The notes beneath the pieces are model-generated. The model was not told the origin of the DNA. It worked only from the letters and a program-made list of their open reading frames with translations, and searched no databases. A program made the translations under genes and the position numbers. A stretch of DNA of 46,318 bases, from NCBI GenBank assembly GCA_945873095.1, contig CAMCBU010000017.1, positions 1 through 46,318 of the forward strand, written 5' to 3'. Positions 43,253-46,318 of this stretch are shown piece after piece; within the stretch, counting starts at the first letter, position 1; each line of letters begins with the position of its first letter. The stretch comes from Klebsiella pneumoniae (GTDB taxonomy: Bacteria; Pseudomonadota; Gammaproteobacteria; Steroidobacterales; Steroidobacteraceae).

Positions 43253-44125
43253 TCAAGCACGAAGTAATAGCAAGACGTACTGCGGCGCTTGGTTCGCTTG
43301 CGCCAACATCGCCGTGCCGGCTTGCTGTAACACCATGCCACGCGCAAGGTTGGCTGACTCGGCTGCGTAGTCAGCGTCGACGATGCCCGACACGGCTTCT
43401 TGCAGACGCTGATTCACGTTCATCAGATTCGCAACGGTGTGTTCCAACCGGTTAATCAATGCGCCAGCTTGAGCTCTATTGGCGTTGAGTTTGCCAATCG
43501 CGGTATCGATCGCTGCAACCGCCGTCGAGGCCGCATCGGCCGTCGCAATGCTCTTCAAAGCTGACGACGCTGTAATGCTGGTCGGGATATCGGACCCTGT
43601 GGCACCACTGGCGTTCAAATCGAGCGTATGCGCCGAGAACGTGACCGAGTTGCCCGACTTAGCAACATCAGAGCCCACGAACATGCTGTGCGAGTTCGCA
43701 CCTCCCGTCGATGCGATCACACCGCGGTTGAAGGCCGTCACGCTGTTGATGCGTTGAACTTCGGCTTTCAATGCCTCGTATTCATAGTTGGCATTTGTCC
43801 GATCCGCATCTTCATAGGTGCCGGTCTTAGACTGCACCGCCAGCTCACGCATCCGAATCAGGATGTTCTCGATCTCCGCTGCAGCTCCATCGTATGTATT
43901 GACCAAAGAAATAGCATCATTGGTGTTACGAATCGCCTGGGTCAAGCTGCGGATATCCGCACCCATTTTCGCCGCGACGGCCATGCCAGCCGCATCGTCG
44001 GAAGCGCTATTGATCCGTTTACCGGAGGCCAAGCGCTCCATCGACTGCTCTAGATCGCGTCGATTCTCCGACAAGATCCTCGACGCGGTCGCCGAAGAAT
44101 TGTTGGTATTGATTACCACCGCCAT
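43253..44125 (-). CDS. fliC: Flagellin (array copy 1, divergent)
   Basis: Short flagellin of 290 residues: N-terminal D0/D1 (MAVVINTNNSSATASRILSE..., LASGKRINSASDDAAGMAVA, NDAISLVNTYDGAAAEIENI), a small variable middle (about 140-200) and C-terminal D1/D0 ([40 protein letters not shown]) ending LLLLRA. It differs from the two other full copies at many residues and lacks their promoter/leader cassette. Its own leader has a long stem-loop and GGAG six bases before the ATG. Likely a minor or spatially separate flagellin, as in multi-flagellin filaments; that is inference. Confidence 0.95.
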   Translation of the reverse strand: MAVVINTNNSSATASRILSENRRDLEQSMERLASGKRINSASDDAAGMAVAAKMGADIRSLTQAIRNTNDAISLVNTYDGAAAEIENILIRMRELAVQSKTGTYEDADRTNANYEYEALKAEVQRINSVTAFNRGVIASTGGANSHSMFVGSDVAKSGNSVTFSAHTLDLNASGATGSDIPTSITASSALKSIATADAASTAVAAIDTAIGKLNANRAQAGALINRLEHTVANLMNVNQRLQEAVSGIVDADYAAESANLARGMVLQQAGTAMLAQANQAPQYVLLLLRA

Positions 44126-44130
44126 AGGTC

Positions 44131-44137
44131 ACTCCAT
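44131..44137 (-). promoter_or_regulatory. Shine-Dalgarno of flagellin copy 1, complementary to the leader stem arm
   Basis: Minus-strand ATGGAGT contains the GGAG ribosome site six bases before the flagellin start. The same seven bases occur in the second arm of the upstream leader stem-loop, so the first arm (ACTCCAT) could pair with either. This would allow a structural switch, though the 12-base stem is the stronger pairing. Confidence 0.4.
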
Positions 44138-44148
44138 CAAAAAAGGGT

Positions 44149-44170
44149 TTTGGTGCCTAATTTGGTGCCT
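44149..44170 (-). repeat. 10-bp direct repeat upstream of flagellin copy 1
   Basis: Plus-strand TTTGGTGCCT occurs at 44149-44158 and 44161-44170, a 12-base period (minus strand AGGCACCAAA twice). It lies between the leader stem-loop and the Shine-Dalgarno and might be a protein- or RNA-binding site. It resembles half of a sigma-54 -24 box but lacks a correctly spaced -12 GC. Confidence 0.5.
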
Positions 44171-44175
44171 CGACT

Positions 44176-44216
44176 GATCTACTCCATAGCACGCTCAAGC
44201 GACGATGGAGTAGATC
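44176..44216 (-). terminator. 12-bp stem-loop between flagellins 1 and 2
   Basis: Perfect 12-base arms GATCTACTCCAT (44176-44187) and ATGGAGTAGATC (44205-44216) enclose a 17-base loop with a further 4-base stem. On the minus strand it lies just after the stop of flagellin 2 and could end its transcript, but the T-tract (GCTTTTTC) is on the plus-strand side only. It may equally be a leader element of flagellin 1. Confidence 0.45.
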
Positions 44217-44226
44217 GCTTTTTCAC

Positions 44227-45108
44227 TTATCCTCGCAGTAGCGACAGAATGTACTGCGGCGCTTGATTCGCCTGCGCTAACATCGCCGTGCCCGCCTGCG
44301 CCAGAACCATGCCGCGCGCGAGGTTTGCAGACTCAGACGCGTAATCAGCATCTTCGATACCGGAGACAGCCTCTTGCAGACGCTGGCTGACATTCATCAG
44401 GTTCGAGACGGTGTGCTCGAGACGGTTGATGAGGGCGCCAGCCTGTGCACGCTTGCCGTTGAGTTGGCCGATCGCAGTGTCGAGTGCGGCGATTGCGCCC
44501 GATGCGCCGGCCGTAGTGTCGGCGACCAAAATACCCTTCAGGTCAGAGGACGCGATCGTGGTCTGGGACTCCGAGTTGAGGTTCAACCCCGCACTACCAG
44601 CAGAGTTGGCGCCCATGAAGCTAACGGTATTACCAGACTTGGCAACATCGGAGCCAACGTAAAAGGCGAAGCCACCAGCCGCTGCAGCCGACGTTCCCAG
44701 ATCGCGACGGTTGAATGCCGTCACATCCGCGATGCGCTTAATTTCTTCTTTGAGAGCCGTGTACTCGTAGTCTGCATTGACTCGGTCGGGGCTTTCATAG
44801 GTGCCATTTTTCGCCTGCACCGCCAGTTCGCGCATACGGATCAAGATATTCTCGATTTCCTGTGCTGCGCCGTCGTAGGTGTTCACGAGCGATATCGCAT
44901 CGTTCGTATTACGCACCGCCTGGTTCAAACTGCTGATGTCGGCTCGCATCTTGGCGGCCACCGCCATACCGGCGGCATCATCTGCTGCGCTATTGATGCG
45001 CTTGCCCGAGGCCAAGCGTTCCATCGCCTTCTCGAGATCTGCACGATTCTCCGACAGAATGCGCGAAGCGGTGATCGACGAGATGTTCGTGTTAACTACA
45101 ACGCCCAT
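44227..45108 (-). CDS. fliC: Flagellin (array copy 2)
   Basis: Flagellin of 293 residues with standard D0/D1 ends (MGVVVNTNISSITASRILSE, LASGKRINSAADDAAGMAVA; C-terminal [35 protein letters not shown]) and a small variable region at about 130-195 (RRDLGTSAAAAGGFAFYVG ...). The first 86 residues are identical to copy 3. AGGAG lies 7 bases before the ATG; promoter and leader stem-loop are in the 86-base spacer upstream. Confidence 0.96.
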   Translation of the reverse strand: MGVVVNTNISSITASRILSENRADLEKAMERLASGKRINSAADDAAGMAVAAKMRADISSLNQAVRNTNDAISLVNTYDGAAQEIENILIRMRELAVQAKNGTYESPDRVNADYEYTALKEEIKRIADVTAFNRRDLGTSAAAAGGFAFYVGSDVAKSGNTVSFMGANSAGSAGLNLNSESQTTIASSDLKGILVADTTAGASGAIAALDTAIGQLNGKRAQAGALINRLEHTVSNLMNVSQRLQEAVSGIEDADYASESANLARGMVLAQAGTAMLAQANQAPQYILSLLRG

Positions 45109-45125
45109 GATCTTCTCCTGGTTAA

Positions 45126-45151
45126 ATGAGGGCGGGCTAACCCGCCCTCAT
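45126..45151 (-). other. Leader stem-loop of flagellin copy 2
   Basis: Perfect 11-base arms ATGAGGGCGGG and CCCGCCCTCAT with a 4-base loop, lying between the sigma-28-like promoter and the ribosome site of the flagellin gene, so it would form at the very 5' end of the mRNA. Only three T follow it, so terminator function for the upstream flagellin is doubtful. Identical in copy 3. Confidence 0.75.
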
Positions 45152-45164
45152 GTGTTTCCGGCGT

Positions 45165-45190
45165 TTATCGTGCCGGCTCTCTAGGGTTTA
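45165..45190 (-). promoter_or_regulatory. Sigma-28-like promoter of flagellin copy 2
   Basis: Minus strand TAAA (45187-45190) and CGATAA (45165-45170) with 16 bases between; the consensus TAAAGTTT-N11-GCCGATAA has 17. Six of eight -10 bases match (CACGATAA). The same boxes precede copy 3, and FliA is encoded in the window. Confidence 0.55.
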
Positions 45191-45194
45191 TGGA

Positions 45195-46076
45195 TTAGCC
45201 TCGAAGCAACTGCAGGATGTACTGCGGTGCTTGGTTCGCTTGCGCCAACATCGCCGTGCCCGCCTGCGCGAGGACCATGCCGCGTGCGAGGTTGGCAGAC
45301 TCAGCCGCGTAATCGGCGTCTTCGATGCCGGAGACAGCCTCTTGCAGACGCTGGCTGACATTCATCAGGTTCGAGACGGTGTGCTCGAGACGGTTAACCA
45401 AGGCACCCGCCTGTGCGCGGTTGGCGGCAAGCTTGTTTAGTGAAACGTCGATATTTCCTATCGCAGTTGCCGCTAAAGTTGCAGTGGACACACTTGCGAG
45501 TGTCTGGGTCGCGGAAGTGGCGATATTGAGGTCCAGGGCACCCGCTGCGAAGCTAACAGTGTTACCGGTCTTCGCTACGTCAGAACCCACATAAAAGCTG
45601 AATGAAGTCGCCGTGCTACCGGTCGTGCCTGAAGCAGGCGAAGACGGGACGCTCGAGCCCTGCGCAAGTGTTTGGCGGTTGAAGGCCGTCACGCTGGCGA
45701 TACGGGTAATCTCGCTTTTGAGAGCCTCATACTCGTAATCGGCGTTCGCGCGATCAGCATTTTCGTAACTGCCGTTATTAGCCTGTACTGCGAGTTCACG
45801 CATGCGAATTAAGATCGACTCAATTTCCTGCGCGGCGCCGTCGTAGGTGTTCACGAGCGATATCGCATCGTTCGTATTACGCACCGCCTGGTTCAAACTG
45901 CTGATATCGGCTCGCATCTTGGCGGCGACCGCCATACCGGCAGCATCGTCTGCTGCGCTGTTGATACGCTTGCCCGAGGCTAAGCGTTCCATCGCCTTCT
46001 CGAGATCTGCACGATTCTCCGACAGAATGCGCGAAGCGGTGATCGACGAAATGTTGGTGTTGACTACAACGCCCAT
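45195..46076 (-). CDS. fliC: Flagellin (array copy 3)
   Basis: Flagellin of 293 residues, the same length as copy 2, with identical N-terminal D0/D1 and nearly identical C-terminal D1/D0 (ending QYILQLLRG). The variable middle (about 130-200) differs: Ser/Thr/Ala-rich (SSVPSSPASGTTGSTATSFS), giving a distinct surface segment. The gene plus its 86-base spacer repeats copy 2 at exactly 968 bases. AGGAG ribosome site precedes the ATG. Confidence 0.96.
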   Translation of the reverse strand: MGVVVNTNISSITASRILSENRADLEKAMERLASGKRINSAADDAAGMAVAAKMRADISSLNQAVRNTNDAISLVNTYDGAAQEIESILIRMRELAVQANNGSYENADRANADYEYEALKSEITRIASVTAFNRQTLAQGSSVPSSPASGTTGSTATSFSFYVGSDVAKTGNTVSFAAGALDLNIATSATQTLASVSTATLAATAIGNIDVSLNKLAANRAQAGALVNRLEHTVSNLMNVSQRLQEAVSGIEDADYAAESANLARGMVLAQAGTAMLAQANQAPQYILQLLRG

Positions 46077-46093
46077 GATCTTCTCCTGGTTAA

Positions 46094-46119
46094 ATGAGGG
46101 CGGGCTAACCCGCCCTCAT
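46094..46119 (-). other. Leader stem-loop of flagellin copy 3
   Basis: Same 11-base stem and CTAA loop as upstream of copy 2, in the same place relative to promoter and ribosome site. Confidence 0.75.
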
Positions 46120-46132
46120 GTACTTCCGGCCT

Positions 46133-46158
46133 TTATCGTGCCGACTCTCTAGGGTTTA
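46133..46158 (-). promoter_or_regulatory. Sigma-28-like promoter of flagellin copy 3
   Basis: Minus strand TAAA (46155-46158), 16-base spacer, CGATAA (46133-46138), as for copy 2. A few bases in the spacer differ from copy 2 while both boxes are kept. Confidence 0.55.
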
Positions 46159-46162
46159 TGGA

Positions 46163-46318
46163 TTAGCCTCGAAGCAACTGCAGGATGTACTGCGGCGCTT
46201 GGTTCGCTTGCGCCAACATCGCCGTGCCCGCCTGTGCGAGGACCATGCCGCGTGCGAGATTGGCAGACTCAGCCGCGTAATCGGCGTCTTCGATGCCGGA
46301 GACAGCCTCTTGCAGACG
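46163..46318 (-). CDS. fliC: Flagellin (array copy 4, 3' end only)
   Basis: The last 51 codons and stop of a further flagellin run off the window edge: [20 protein letters not shown], then [20 protein letters not shown] and ending QYILQLLRG, identical to copy 3 over this stretch. It lies exactly 968 bases beyond copy 3. The array therefore extends past the window, and more copies are possible. Confidence 0.92.
   Translation of the reverse strand, partial: RLQEAVSGIEDADYAAESANLARGMVLAQAGTAMLAQANQAPQYILQLLRG

Larger units (their letters stand above)
44227..46318 (-). repeat. 968-bp tandem flagellin repeat array
   Basis: Flagellin stops at 44227, 45195 and 46163 are exactly 968 bases apart; each unit is an 882-base gene plus an 86-base promoter/stem-loop spacer. 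The ends of the genes and the spacers are near-identical, the middles differ, as expected from tandem duplication with gene conversion of the flanks. Confidence 0.92.

Noticed and set aside
44149-44170. GGCAC direct repeats read as a sigma-54 promoter of flagellin 1
   Set aside because: The second GC is 11 rather than 10 bases after GG, and TTGC is absent.

Overview
The window is a gene-dense, high-GC stretch of a gammaproteobacterial chromosome with no tRNA, rRNA, IS element, CRISPR array or phage gene visible. The genes and their order (rodA-mltB-rlpA-dacA-dat-ybeD; lptD-surA-pdxA-rsmA-apaG-apaH; amgK-murU; a polar-type flagellar cluster with flhF, flhG, fliA and sigma-54 activators) resemble those of Pseudomonas, Xanthomonas and Nevskia relatives. 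The exact lineage cannot be fixed from this sequence alone. Genes overlap by 1-4 bases many times and no gap exceeds 300 bases.

Region 1 (1-9115) is cell envelope and lipoylation. A plus-strand run holds the 3' end of rodA, then mltB, rlpA, dacA, dat and ybeD: elongation, lytic transglycosylases, D,D-carboxypeptidase and D-amino acid transaminase. It meets a minus-strand run read amgK, murU, lipA, lipB, folE, covering MurNAc recycling, lipoate synthesis and GTP cyclohydrolase I. Region 2 (9134-17282) is a plus-strand housekeeping run: lptD, surA, pdxA, rsmA, apaG, apaH and a class I fumarase.

Region 3 (17294-46318) is a large flagellar cluster, nearly all on the minus strand. Read in transcription order it has: a tandem flagellin array (three complete genes plus the 3' end of a fourth), flaG, two fliS genes, a FleQ-like sigma-54 activator, a terminator, a sigma-54 promoter, a second (FleR/FlrC-like) activator, fliE-F-G-H-I-J-K, fliL-M-N-O-P-Q-R, flhB and three unrecognised genes. 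On the plus strand are FlgP-like and FlgT-like genes, diverging from flhA-flhF-flhG-fliA. A good sigma-54 promoter also precedes flhA, and sigma-28-like boxes precede the flagellins. This suggests the usual cascade: sigma-54 activators, then export apparatus and basal body plus fliA, then flagellin.

Points that stand out: three unknown genes (23695-26074) co-directional with flhB, one with an ATPase-like domain, a membrane helix and a SPOR-like periplasmic domain; FlhB with NPSE instead of NPTH at the self-cleavage site; an FlhF whose GTPase motifs are degenerate; two sigma-54 activators that both lack a receiver domain; two fliS genes but no fliD; a flagellin array with an exact 968-bp period and a repeated promoter/stem-loop leader; nested inverted repeats and an out-of-frame Shine-Dalgarno before the FleQ-like gene; and a 204-bp repeat inside fliK.
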